Of a DNA stretch of 64,000 bases, positions 33,515 through 41,888 are shown one piece after another (the stretch's first letter is position 1; every line of letters begins with the position of its first letter). A program made the position numbers and the translations under genes. A model generated the notes under the pieces. It was not told the DNA's origin. It did not search any database and saw only the letters and a list, made by a program, of their open reading frames with translations. This DNA is from DAOTWA01 sp963702935 (GTDB lineage Bacteria; Chloroflexota; Anaerolineae; Anaerolineales; Anaerolineaceae): the NCBI GenBank assembly GCA_963702935.1, contig OY969772.1:1054001-1118000 (forward strand). Reading direction: 5' to 3'.

Positions 33515-33660
33515 AGGCAATGGGGCAACCAGGCGATGAGGCAACCAGGCGATCAGGCAACCAGGCGACCAGGGTGCCTGCCTGCCGCGCTACTGAATCC
33601 TGACCACTGACCACTGTCCACTAAATCCTGATTGCCTGATCCCTGATTGCCTTTTCCCTT
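33515..33660. repeat. Octamer satellite and 31-bp repeat, left of the SDR gene
   Basis: Degenerate tandem octamers of the type CAGGCAAC/CAGGCGAT fill 33515-33578. A 31-bp sequence at 33592-33622 is repeated in exact inverse orientation at 34561-34591, and octamers of the other strand (ATTGCCTG) follow it. With the matching right-hand block this frames the SDR gene between inverted low-complexity arms. Confidence 0.75.
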
Positions 33661-33662
33661 AC

Positions 33663-34466
33663 CTACGACAGCAAAAATCCACCGTCCACCACGATCAACT
33701 CGCCGGTGATGTAATCGGCGGCGCTGCTGGCCAGGAACAACACCGGCTTGGCGATGTCATCCGGCACGCCCATGCGACCCAGGGGGATGCGCGCCATGAA
33801 ATCGCGCACCATTATTTCTACCTGCGTCGAGCTCAGGCTGCCCACATCCATGGTCATCGAGGCTCCCGGCGTCTGCACCCCGCCCGGCGCGATAGCGTTC
33901 ACCGTAATGTGGTGCTTGGCCAGCTCCAGCGCCATCGAGCGGGTCAGCATGGCCACGCCCCCTTTGGAGGCGTCGTAATGCACCAGGTTGCCGCTGGGAT
34001 GCAGGGCATCGATCGAGGCGATGTTGATGATCTTCCCGCCCTGGCCGCTCGCGACCATCTTGCGCGCCGCCGCCTGCGCCTGGAAGAAAGCCCCGCTCAG
34101 GTTGGTGCTGATCACTTTCTGCCACAGCTCGGGCGATACGTCCAGCACCGGCTTGGAGGGGAAGATGCCGGCGTTATTGACCAGGATGTCCAGCTTCCCG
34201 AACTTCTCCACCGTGGCGTCCGTCGCCTTTTGCACGTCTTCCAGGCGGCTTACGTCCGAGCGCACTGCCTCGGCCGTTCCGCCGGCTTCCCGGATCTTTT
34301 TCACGGCTTCCTGGACCGCTTCCAGGTTGATATCGCTGATCATCACGGCCGCCCCGGCCTCGGCCAGGCGACGGGCGATGCCTTCGCCAATGCCTAGCGC
34401 GCCGCCGGTCACCAGCGCCACTTTGCCGCTCAAATCGAACACTTGTGAAATGGTTAAATCGGACAT
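33663..34466 (-). CDS. Short-chain dehydrogenase/reductase (SDR), 267 aa
   Basis: Classical SDR: VALVTGGALGIGEGIARRLAEAG binds the NAD(P) cofactor (TGGxxxGIG), LDILVNNAGIF is the NNAG motif, and IINIASIDALHPSGNLVHYDASKGG has the catalytic Ser, Tyr and Lys. ITVNAIAPGGVQTPGA and YITGELIVVDGGFLLS complete the fold. An Asp after the second strand (ISDIN) points to NAD rather than NADP. The substrate is unknown. The gene is isolated between two inverted satellite blocks. Start at ATG 34466 with GGAGG upstream. Confidence 0.92.
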   Translation of the reverse strand: MSDLTISQVFDLSGKVALVTGGALGIGEGIARRLAEAGAAVMISDINLEAVQEAVKKIREAGGTAEAVRSDVSRLEDVQKATDATVEKFGKLDILVNNAGIFPSKPVLDVSPELWQKVISTNLSGAFFQAQAAARKMVASGQGGKIINIASIDALHPSGNLVHYDASKGGVAMLTRSMALELAKHHITVNAIAPGGVQTPGASMTMDVGSLSSTQVEIMVRDFMARIPLGRMGVPDDIAKPVLFLASSAADYITGELIVVDGGFLLS

Positions 34467-34560
34467 GTTTTCACCTCCATGTTTGTTATTATTTTCACAA
34501 GCATATTATACCCAATAAGAGTATATTTATCGTTAATATTCGGTGAGAGAATGGGCGATC

Positions 34561-34775
34561 AGTGGACAGTGGTCAGTGGTCAGGATTCAGTGACCAGAAA
34601 ATCAGGCCCCCTGATTTCTCATTGCCTGATTGCCTCATTGCCTGATTGCCTCATTGCCTGATCGCCTCGTCGCCTGATCTCTCATTGCCTGATTGCCTCG
34701 TCGCCTGATCCCTCATCGCCTGATCGCCTCGTCGCCTGATCCCTGATCGCCTGTTCCCTGATTGCCTGATTGCCT
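34561..34775. repeat. 31-bp inverted repeat and octamer satellite, right of the SDR gene
   Basis: 34561-34591 is the exact inverse of 33592-33622. From 34620 to 34775 about twenty degenerate octamers ATTGCCTG/ATTGCCTC/ATCGCCTC/GTCGCCTG run in tandem. They have no coding potential, and are far too short and lack the spacers of a CRISPR array. Confidence 0.8.
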
Positions 34776-34814
34776 TACCACTCTCCATTCACTACCCCCG
34801 CTCTCTTTTCCCTG

Positions 34815-34843
34815 TTGACAGCCCTGCCCTCCTCTGGTATGCT
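34815..34843 (+). promoter_or_regulatory. Promoter of the SRP RNA gene
   Basis: TTGACA (34815-34820), 17 bp, TATGCT (34838-34843). The predicted transcription start about 7 bases later coincides with the first base of the paired 5' end of the SRP RNA (34850). Confidence 0.8.
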
Positions 34844-34849
34844 TGCAGC

Positions 34850-34962
34850 GAATGTCCGGGTGGGTCCGGCGCGGCAGAAACCCCCGAACCCCGTCAGGTC
34901 CGAGAGGAAGCAGCGGTAAGGAGGTCCCTCTGGGCGCCGCCGGCAAGCCTATCCGGACGTTC
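34850..34962 (+). ncRNA. ffs: Small signal recognition particle RNA (4.5S type)
   Basis: The universally conserved domain IV is present: GTCAGGTCC (34893-34901), tetraloop GAGA, GGAAGCAGC (34906-34914), with CAGG/AGCA forming the symmetric and asymmetric loops that bind Ffh. The ends pair as GAATGTCCGG (34850-34859) with CCGGACGTTC (34953-34962), one G-U, and ATTTTT follows as a terminator. Size about 113 nt, normal for the Alu-less bacterial form. It is transcribed from its own promoter and lies just before a methyltransferase gene. Confidence 0.93.
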
Positions 34963-34986
34963 ATTTTTCCAGGCCCCTGTCCAAGC

Positions 34987-35862
34987 ATGGATACTCCTCC
35001 GATCTGTAATTACGAAGGCTCAGACTACCAGACCTCCTTCTGGGAGCGCGGCGGGCGCGCTTACGAAGACGCCGTCGAGGCGGTGGCTTTGCGCCGCCTG
35101 TTGCCCCCCGGCGGCCAACTGCTGCTCGAATTGGGCGCCGGCGCCGGGCGCAACACTGCGCGCTACGCGGGCTTCGAGCGCGTCGTCCTGCTGGATTACT
35201 CCCGCACGCAGCTCGAGCAGGCCCGCCAGCGCCTGGGCAGCGACCCCCGTTACCTCTACGTGGCCGCCGACATCTACCGCCTGCCCTTCGTGGACGGGCT
35301 GTTCGACGCCGCCACCATGATCCGCACCCTGCACCACATGGCCGACGCGCGCCGGGCGCTGGACGGGGTGCGCCAGACTCTCCAGCCGGGAGCCGCTTTC
35401 ATCCTGGAATACGCCAACAAGCAGAATCTCAAGGCCATCCTGCGCTACGCGCTGCGCCGCCAGTCGTGGAGTCCCTTCTCGCCCGAGCCGGTGGAGTTCG
35501 CCGCGCTCAACTTCGACTTCCACCCCGCCACAGTGCGCACCTGGCTGCGGGTGTGTGGCTTCAGCGTAGAGCGGCAGCTCACCGTCTCGCACTTCCGCAT
35601 GCAGCCCTTCAAGCGCTGGCTGCCCCTGGGATTGCTGGTGCAGATGGATTCCCTGGCGCAGCTCAGCGGCGATCTGTGGCAGCTCAGCCCCAGCGTGTTC
35701 GTGCGCTGCACGGCGCGCGGCGAGACGCCCCTGGCCGCGCCGGGCGCTTTCTTCCGCTGCCCGGCCTGCGCCGCGCCCCTGCCCGTATCCGAAGGCAGCC
35801 CGGCCTGCCCTTCCTGCGGCAAGACCTGGCCTTTCGAGGACGGGATCTACGACTTCAGATAG
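34987..35862 (+). CDS. Class I SAM-dependent methyltransferase with C-terminal zinc ribbon, 291 aa
   Basis: LLLELGAGAGRNTARYAGFERVVLLDYS is the SAM-binding motif I, followed by VAADIYRLPFVDGLFDAATMIRTLHHM. The last 35 residues hold a CPACAAPLP...CPSCGKTWPFEDGIYDF zinc ribbon of the Trm112-like kind found in methyltransferases that act on small molecules or quinones. I start at the ATG at 34987, 24 bp after the SRP RNA; an in-frame reading from 34843 runs through the RNA gene and is not real. The substrate is unknown. Confidence 0.83.
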   Translation: MDTPPICNYEGSDYQTSFWERGGRAYEDAVEAVALRRLLPPGGQLLLELGAGAGRNTARYAGFERVVLLDYSRTQLEQARQRLGSDPRYLYVAADIYRLPFVDGLFDAATMIRTLHHMADARRALDGVRQTLQPGAAFILEYANKQNLKAILRYALRRQSWSPFSPEPVEFAALNFDFHPATVRTWLRVCGFSVERQLTVSHFRMQPFKRWLPLGLLVQMDSLAQLSGDLWQLSPSVFVRCTARGETPLAAPGAFFRCPACAAPLPVSEGSPACPSCGKTWPFEDGIYDFR

Positions 35863-35870
35863 GGGCACAC

Positions 35871-36083
35871 ATGAACTATAAGGGGTATATCGGTCAGGTC
35901 GAATATGACGACGAAGCGGGTATCTTTCACGGCGAGGTGATTAACACCCGGGACGTGATCACTTTTCAGGGCGAATGCGTCGAAGAATTACGCCGGGCTT
36001 TTATGGATTCAATCGAGGATTATCTGGCTTATTGTTCCGAAATCGGCAAAAGTCCGGACAAGCCATTCTCTGGCAAATATTAA
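35871..36083 (+). CDS. HicB-like antitoxin domain without DNA-binding tail, 70 aa
   Basis: GYIGQVEYDDEAGIFHGEVINTRDVITFQGECVEELRRAFMDSIEDYLAYC is the partial-RNaseH-like HicB fold; full HicB proteins continue with an RHH or HTH domain after PFSGK, but here the frame stops at GKY. No hicA gene is adjacent. It starts 9 bp after the methyltransferase stop. It may be an orphan antitoxin remnant or a stand-alone member. The gene looks otherwise intact. Confidence 0.75.
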   Translation: MNYKGYIGQVEYDDEAGIFHGEVINTRDVITFQGECVEELRRAFMDSIEDYLAYCSEIGKSPDKPFSGKY

Positions 36084-36176
36084 TCTTCCAGCCACCAAAC
36101 GTTTTGCAAAAAGAGACGCAGATCGCAATTTTTGCCATTTTCTTCTTTCCGCGTCATCAGTGCTCGTCCGCGTCCT

Positions 36177-36911
36177 TTATCTCTTCTCCACCACCCACAC
36201 GTGCGATAACCCAAAGATGCGCAGGGGGGTTCGCTCCAGCGCCTGGAGCAGGCCGCGTAGCAGCTTGCCCAGCCCGGGGCGCCTGGCGATGATGTTGTCG
36301 TAGGCCCCAAAGATCACCGTGCGCGAGATGGTGCGCACCGGCAGCCCGGCGAACAGCTTTTCCAGGTCGCGGCGGGTATACACGTTCACGTGGGGCGCCA
36401 GGCGGTCGCGCCAGCGGCGCGGCAGGTAGTTGATCAGGGGGATATTGCCGAAATGATACTTTCCGCGCCAGTACAGGCCGTGCGTCTCGAAGGGATAGCC
36501 GCGGTTGGGGCAGAACAGCACCAGCCGCCCGCCCGGCCGCAGCGCGCGCACCATCTCGCGCACGGTGGCCCGGTCGTCCTGCACGTGCTCGATCACCTCG
36601 TGGCTGAGGATCAGGTCGAAGCTCTCCGCCGGGAAAGGCAGGAATTCTCCCGCGCCGCACAGCACGCGCTCGGAGCCGGCGTGCGCCTCCTGCACGCGCT
36701 CCATCTCGATGTCCAGCCCCACCGCGCAGCGGGAAAGCGGGGCCAGGCGCTCCAGGTAGGTGCCGATCCCGCAGCCGTCCACCAGGATGTGCCCATGCAG
36801 GCGCTCGCCGGCGGCGGCCTTGAGCATGTCCATGCGGCGCTGTTGCCCGGCGCGCCACACCAGCGAGGGCACGCCGCGCGTATCGGCTTTATCGATCGGC
36901 AGGGGCGTCAT
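36177..36911 (-). CDS. SAM-dependent methyltransferase, 244 aa
   Basis: HILVDGCGIGTYLERLAPLSRCAVGLDIEMERVQEA is SAM motif I/II; FDLILSHEVIEHVQDD and LRPGGRLVLFCPNRGYPFETHG follow as in methyltransferase-11/23 types (UbiG-like). After residue 150 a region YWRGKYHFGNIPLINYLPRRWRDRLAPHV specifies the substrate, which is unknown. The ATG overlaps the UbiE/MenG stop by four bases (ATGA), so it is in the same operon and may act in the quinone pathway. Confidence 0.85.
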   Translation of the reverse strand: MTPLPIDKADTRGVPSLVWRAGQQRRMDMLKAAAGERLHGHILVDGCGIGTYLERLAPLSRCAVGLDIEMERVQEAHAGSERVLCGAGEFLPFPAESFDLILSHEVIEHVQDDRATVREMVRALRPGGRLVLFCPNRGYPFETHGLYWRGKYHFGNIPLINYLPRRWRDRLAPHVNVYTRRDLEKLFAGLPVRTISRTVIFGAYDNIIARRPGLGKLLRGLLQALERTPLRIFGLSHVWVVEKR

Positions 36912-37609
36912 TTCTTTCCCCAATGGATCGCCATGGTGCCGAACATCAAGCGGCGAAACCCGATCTCGCGGAAGCTCACCACCGCCAGGCGCGCCACCAG
37001 CTCCTCGGCGCGCAGGAAATTCTCGGTCGAATCGGGCAGGTAGGTATAAGCGTCGCGCTGGCCGGTGATCAGCCAGCCCAGCAGGGGGATCACGCGGTGC
37101 ATGTGAAAGCGAATGAAGGGGGAAAGCAGGTTGCGCTGCGGGCGGGTGGTATCCAGGATCACGATGCGGCCCCCGGGCTTCAAGACGCGGTACTGTTCCC
37201 TCAGCGCTTGCTGGATATCGGCTACGTTGCGCACCAGATAGCCAGAGACCACCGCGTCGAAGGCGGCGTCGGGGAAGGGCAGGCGGAGTGCGTCCGCCGC
37301 GGACCACTCTCGCAGGGCGGGTTGGCGGCTCTGGCCCACGCGCATCATCGCCAGGGTGAAGTCGGCCGCCAGCGGGCGGCACCCCGGGCACTGGCGCAGC
37401 GCTTCTCGCGCCAGGTCTCCGGTGCCAGCGCCCAGGTCCAGCAAACGCGCGCCGCTTCCCAGTCTGGCGCGGCGAATGACTTCCCTGCGCCAGCTCACGT
37501 CTTGCCCGGCCGTCATCAACCGGTTCATCAGATCGTAGCGCGGCGCTATGCGAGTGAAGATGGATTGGACGTAGCTCGCCCGTCCGGGAAGGCTGGGAGG
37601 TTGCGCCAC
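36908..37609 (-). CDS. Demethylmenaquinone methyltransferase-like protein (UbiE/MenG), 233 aa
   Basis: C-methylation of demethylmenaquinone or a related quinone head. YVQSIFTRIAPRYDLMNRLMTAGQDVSWRR at the N-terminus is the UbiE signature; LLDLGAGTGDLAREAL is SAM motif I; AADALRLPFPDAAFDAVVSGYLVRNV and RVLKPGGRIVILDTTRP follow. The family member is confident; whether it is the main MenG is open because no men genes are in the window. First gene of a short operon with the next methyltransferase. Confidence 0.87.
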   Translation of the reverse strand: MAQPPSLPGRASYVQSIFTRIAPRYDLMNRLMTAGQDVSWRREVIRRARLGSGARLLDLGAGTGDLAREALRQCPGCRPLAADFTLAMMRVGQSRQPALREWSAADALRLPFPDAAFDAVVSGYLVRNVADIQQALREQYRVLKPGGRIVILDTTRPQRNLLSPFIRFHMHRVIPLLGWLITGQRDAYTYLPDSTENFLRAEELVARLAVVSFREIGFRRLMFGTMAIHWGKK

Positions 37610-37617
37610 AGCCGGCC

Positions 37618-39186
37618 CTAGCGCTTCTTGGTGAGAGGCACCCAGGCCAGGACGGTGGTTCCTCCGCCGGGCTCAGAAGTGAGCTCGATGTCGCCGCCGA
37701 TGCTGCGGGCGCGGGTCTGCATGTTGGCCAGGCCGTGCCCCAGCGTGGTGTTGACCTTTTGCATATCGAACCCCTGCCCGTCGTCGCTGATCTCCAGCAG
37801 GGCGCGCTCCGGCGTGCCCCACAGGTAGACGTCCGCGCGGCGCGCTTGAGAGTGCTTGGCTACGTTGGCCAGGGCTTCCTGGCAGATGTGGAACAGCACG
37901 ATGGCGTTGGCCTCGGGTAGCTTGAGGGCGCCATCCGTCGGCCCCTTCAGGGTGACTTCCAACAGGGTGTTGGCGCGCAGCTCGTTGACCAGGCGCTGCA
38001 AGCCGGTCATCAGGTTTTCCTCGTGCAGTTGGCGCGGGCGCAGATCGAGAATGTAAGTGCGGATGTCGCGGATGGTGCTGTTCAGGTCTTCGATGGCCTG
38101 GTCGATGCGTTGCCGCGCCTGGGTGGTATCCTCATTTAACAGCAAGCGGGCGTGCTCGAGGGTCAGCCCCACGGCGTAGATCGACTGGATGATGCCGTCG
38201 TGCAGATCCATGCCGATGCGCTCGCGCTCTTCCAGAATGGCCAGGCGGCGCGCCTGGTACTTCAGGCGCACGTTCTCGACGGCCGTGCCGATCCACGCGG
38301 CGATGGACGTCAGGAGCTGCACTTCCATCTCGTCCAGCGGGCTGGTCTGGCGGCTGGCGATGCACAAGGTGCCTACCGTGCCGCTGCGCGCGGTCAGGGG
38401 AAAGCAGGCGATCTGGTGCACGCTGCCGTCCAGGGCCTCTTTGCGCAAGAAACGGCCGTTCTTCCCGGTGAGAGTCATGAAGCGCGGCTGGCCGGTCTTG
38501 GCGGTCATGCCGATCAGCCCTTCACCATCGTTGAAGCGCTCGCGCGTCCACAGGGATCCTTCTATCTCGCCGCGGTGGATGACCAGGCGCAGCGTCTGGC
38601 CGTCTTCCTCGCGCAGGAAGATCTCGCCGGCCGTCACGTGCATGTAATCCACCACCTGCTTGACCGAGTTGTTCAGGATTTCGTCGATTTCGGAGTAAGA
38701 AGCCAGGGTGGAAGCCAGCTCGTTGAGCAGCGCCAGGTCTTTGTTGCGCCGGGTGAGGTCCTTTTCCCTCTGGGAGAGCTGCTCGTACAGGCGGGCGTTG
38801 GAAATGGCCGCGGCGGCATAAGCCGCCAGGGTCTCGATGACCTGCTCGTCGTTGGCGGTGAACTCCGGTGCGCCGATCTTGTCGGTCAGGTAGATCTGGC
38901 CGAGCTGCTCTTCCGAGGTGCGGATGGGCACGCCCAACAGGGAGTGCATCGGCGGGTGGTTGGGAGGAAAGCCCACACTGCGCGGGTCGTCGCTGATTTC
39001 GGGAATGCGGATGGGAGCGCTGGCGTGCATCATCGCGCCGATCAGCCCCAGCCCCACGGGGTAATGCTCCAACCGGGCGATTTCCTCCGGCGTCATGCCC
39101 ACCGTGATGAACTGTTTGAGCTTCCCTTCGGCGTCCAGGACGCCCACGGCAGCGTAGCGCGCGGACACCTGCTCGCAAGCCACCAT
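37618..39186 (-). CDS. GAF-domain sensor histidine kinase of the NarL partner type (HisKA_3), at least 522 aa
   Basis: Two GAF domains (about residues 1-130 and 160-310), a HisKA_3 dimerisation region with the phosphoacceptor in RERIGMDLHDGIIQSIYAVGL, and an HATPase with LFHICQEALANVAKHSQARR and ISDDGQGFD. No TM segment, so it is soluble. Translation upstream of the ATG at 39186 continues in the same frame with LEDRLAALHRASLELVQDIS, which belongs to the first GAF domain, but reaches a stop; removing one base near 39284 would connect it to the ATG at 39298. The true start is therefore probably 39298. No partner response regulator is adjacent. Confidence 0.85.
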   Translation of the reverse strand: MVACEQVSARYAAVGVLDAEGKLKQFITVGMTPEEIARLEHYPVGLGLIGAMMHASAPIRIPEISDDPRSVGFPPNHPPMHSLLGVPIRTSEEQLGQIYLTDKIGAPEFTANDEQVIETLAAYAAAAISNARLYEQLSQREKDLTRRNKDLALLNELASTLASYSEIDEILNNSVKQVVDYMHVTAGEIFLREEDGQTLRLVIHRGEIEGSLWTRERFNDGEGLIGMTAKTGQPRFMTLTGKNGRFLRKEALDGSVHQIACFPLTARSGTVGTLCIASRQTSPLDEMEVQLLTSIAAWIGTAVENVRLKYQARRLAILEERERIGMDLHDGIIQSIYAVGLTLEHARLLLNEDTTQARQRIDQAIEDLNSTIRDIRTYILDLRPRQLHEENLMTGLQRLVNELRANTLLEVTLKGPTDGALKLPEANAIVLFHICQEALANVAKHSQARRADVYLWGTPERALLEISDDGQGFDMQKVNTTLGHGLANMQTRARSIGGDIELTSEPGGGTTVLAWVPLTKKR

Positions 39187-39436
39187 GGCAATCCGCTCGA
39201 GTAATGACTCGATCGAGATGTCCTGGACTAATTCAAGGCTGGCGCGATGCAGGGCTGCCAGGCGGTCTTCAAGCTGTTCTCGAGTTCAAGATCATCATGG
39301 GTAGATACTCACCGCCTTAATTTTACTCCAATTTGTCCATTTACGTCAACTTGATAGCTTTTGCCAGACCTGAGCCGGTATATTCGAGACTGCCTTCCCC
39401 AGGGCGCTGCCTGGGTGGCCATCTTGAAGGAGCTTT

Positions 39437-39472
39437 ATGTCTGGCGCACTGATTCTATCACCGGAACATTAA
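39437..39472 (+). other. Short reading frame with strong RBS in front of the HMG-CoA reductase gene
   Basis: GAAGGAGC (39425-39432) precedes ATG 39437; eleven codons later comes TAA (39470-39472), and the reductase ATG 39474 follows directly. The reductase ATG has no Shine-Dalgarno sequence of its own. Either a leader peptide drives re-initiation, or one extra T at 39469-39470 hides a longer reductase N-terminus that begins here. I favour the second because many genes in this window carry single-base insertions. Confidence 0.45.
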
Positions 39473-39473
39473 T

Positions 39474-40770
39474 ATGCCTGCCCAGTCCGAAGAATCTCAC
39501 CCGGTCAAGTTTTACAACTTAAGTCTCGAAGAACGCCTGGCCTGGCTGGCCGAGCGCGAGGATCTCTCCGCGCAGGACCTGGCGGCCCTGGGCGGAAGCG
39601 CCGGGCTGAGCGCCGAGCAGGCCGACCACATGATCGAGAACGCGGTCGGCGTGCACGCCCTGCCCCTGGGCATCGCCCAGCACTTCCTGGTGAACGGGCG
39701 CGAGGTGCTGGTGCCCATGGCCATCGAAGAGCCTTCCGTGGTGGCCGGGGCGTCTTTTATGGCGAAGCTGGCCCGCCCGGCGGGCGGCTTCACGGCCCAG
39801 GCCACGCCCCCCGAGATGATCGGGCAGATGCAGGTGCTCGACCTGGCCGACCCGCCTTCCGCGCGCCTGGCCCTCCTGGAACAAAAAGAGCGTCTGCTGG
39901 CCGAGGCCGCCGGCATCGACCCGGTGCTCAAGCGCCTGGGCGGCGGTCCGCGCGACCTGGAGGTGCGCCTGATCGAGGACTCCCCCATCGGGCCTTTCCT
40001 GGTGCTGCACCTGATCTACGACGTGCGCGACGCCATGGGCGCCAACGCGGTCAACACAGCCGTGGAGCGCCTGGCCCCCCTGGTGGAAAGCATCAGCGGC
40101 GGGCGCGTGCACCTGCGCATCCTCTCCAACCTGGCCGACCGGCGCCTGGCGCGCGCGCGCTGCACCATCCACCTGGATCAGCTCGCCTTCGGCGATTATT
40201 CCGCCGAAGAGGTGCGCGACGGCATTATCGCCGCCTGGGCCTTCGCCGCCGCCGACCCCTATCGCGCCGCTACCCACAACAAGGGCATCATGAACGGCGT
40301 GGACGCCGTGGTGATCGCCACCGGCAACGACTGGCGCGCCGTAGAAGCCGGCGCGCACGCTTACGCCGCGCGCAGCGGGCGCTACACCAGCCTGAGCACC
40401 TGGGGCCGCGACGCCCAGGGCGATTTGGTCGGCACGTTGGAGATGCCCATGGCCGTCGGCACGGTGGGCGGGGCGACCGCGCGTCCACCCCACGGCGCGC
40501 GCGGCGCTCAAGCTGATGGGCGTGCGCAGCGCCGCCGAGCTGGCCGAGATCATCGTCTCGGTGGGGCTGGCCCAGAACCTGGCCGCCCTGCGCGCCCTGG
40601 CCACCGAGGGCATTCAGCGCGGGCACATGACCTTGCACGCCCGCCAGGTGGCCATCGCCGCCGGCGCGCAAGGCGCAGACATCGAGCGCCTGGCCCAACG
40701 GCTGGTCGCCGAAAAGACGGTGCGCATCGACCGCGCCCAAGAAATTCTCAAAGAATGGAGCCAAGCTTAA
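39474..40770 (+). CDS. Class II hydroxymethylglutaryl-CoA reductase (one-base frameshift), about 431 aa
   Basis: Interconverts HMG-CoA and mevalonate. MIENAVGVHALPLGIAQHF and IEEPSVVAGASFMAKLAR hold the catalytic Glu region, THNKGIMNGVDAVVIATGNDWRA the Lys and Asp, and RGHMTLHARQVA the His; this set and the length fit class II (bacterial MvaA) enzymes. PMAVGTVGGATRVHPTARAALKLMG is restored by removing one base at about 40477-40484, after which the frame runs to TAA 40768-40770. In the cluster with a synthase and thiolase it serves mevalonate formation rather than catabolism, though the class II type works in both directions. The true start may be ATG 39437. Confidence 0.88.
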
Positions 40771-40773
40771 TCC

Positions 40774-41868
40774 ATGCAACCTGCCACGTCTCCAATGGAA
40801 GAAAGCCTGCCCGCCGTGCTGCGGCCTGCCCGCCCGGTGGGCATCGTCGGCTACGGCGCTTACGTGCCGCGCTACCGCCTGCCCGCCAGCGAGGTCAATC
40901 GCGTGTGGAAGGAGCGGCAAGGGCGGCACGCCGATCAAAGAAAAAGCCGTGCCGGGGCTGGATGAGGACGTGATCACCATGTCCATCGAGGCCGCCCGCA
41001 ACGCGCTGGCCCGCGCCGGGATCGCCCCCAACCTGCTGCGCGCCGTGTGGATCGGCTCGGAATCGCATCCCTACGCCGTCAAGCCCAGCTCGACCATGGT
41101 GGCCGAGGCCATCGGCGCGGTGCCCCATACCCAGGCCGCCGACTGGCAGTTCGCCTGCAAGGCCGGCACCGAGGCCATGGTGGCCGCCATGGGCCTGGTA
41201 GGCTCCGGCATGGGGCGTTACGCCCTGGCCATCGGCATGGACACCGCCCAGGGGCGCCCGGGCGACGCGCTGGAATACACCGCCGGCAGCCGGCGGGGCG
41301 GCCTTCATCCTCGGCCCGGCGGAAGAAGCCCTGGCCGTGATCGAGGCGTCTTACTCCTTCGTCACCGACACGCCCGATTTCTGGCGGCGCGCCGAGCAGA
41401 AATACCCGGAGCACGGCCAGCGCTTCACCGGCGAGCCGGCCTACTTCAAGCACATCACCGCCGCCGCCCAAACCCTGATGGAAGCCACTGGACAGCGGGC
41501 CGCAGGACTACCAGTTCGCCGTCTTCCACCAGCCCAACGCCAAGTTCCCGCAGCGCGTCGCCGGCCAGTTGGGCTTCAAGCCCGAGCAGATCAGCGCCGG
41601 CTTGCTCTCCCCGGTGATCGGCAACACCTACGCCGGCGCAGCCATGATCGGCCTGACCGCCATATTGGACGTGGCCAAGCCCGGCGACCGCATCCTGATG
41701 GTCTCCTTCGGCTCCGGCGCCGGCTCGGACGCCTTCGCCCTGCGCGTCACCGAGGCCGTCCAGGCCCGCCGCGACCTGGCGCTCAAGACCGCCGAGTACA
41801 TCGCCCGCCGCACGCCCATCGATTACGCCACCTACGCGCGCTTCCGTGGCAAACTGGCCATGAAGTAG
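40774..41868 (+). CDS. Archaeal-type hydroxymethylglutaryl-CoA synthase (three one-base frameshifts), about 363 aa
   Basis: Condenses acetyl-CoA with acetoacetyl-CoA. VGIVGYGAYVPRYRLPASEVNRVW is the N-terminus; WIGSESHPYAVKP contributes the catalytic Glu; DWQFACKAGTEAM the nucleophilic Cys; FAVFHQPNAKFPQRVA the His; VSFGSGAGSDAF is the archaeal form of the C-terminal motif. Three extra bases, at about 40915, 41290-41291 and 41497-41499, break the frame; removal of one base at each restores GKGGTPIKEKAVPGLDED, SGGAAFILGPAEEA and QRPQDYQFAVFHQ. The last break makes the C-terminal part look fused to upstream codons; it is not. The gene starts three bases after the reductase stop. Confidence 0.88.
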
Positions 41869-41888
41869 CCATAAGGGGGAGGAGCTAT

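Noticed and set aside
34620..34775. CRISPR or coding repeat in the octamer tract
   Set aside because: Degenerate 8-bp tandem units without spacers and without a supported reading frame; a simple satellite.
34843..34986. N-terminal extension of the methyltransferase through the SRP RNA
   Set aside because: That stretch is the conserved SRP RNA; the codons are fortuitous and the family starts at 34987.
40774..41868. Programmed frameshifting in HMG-CoA synthase
   Set aside because: Three separate shifts in one gene, none on a slippery heptamer with a downstream structure, and the same single-base insertions occur in many unrelated genes nearby.
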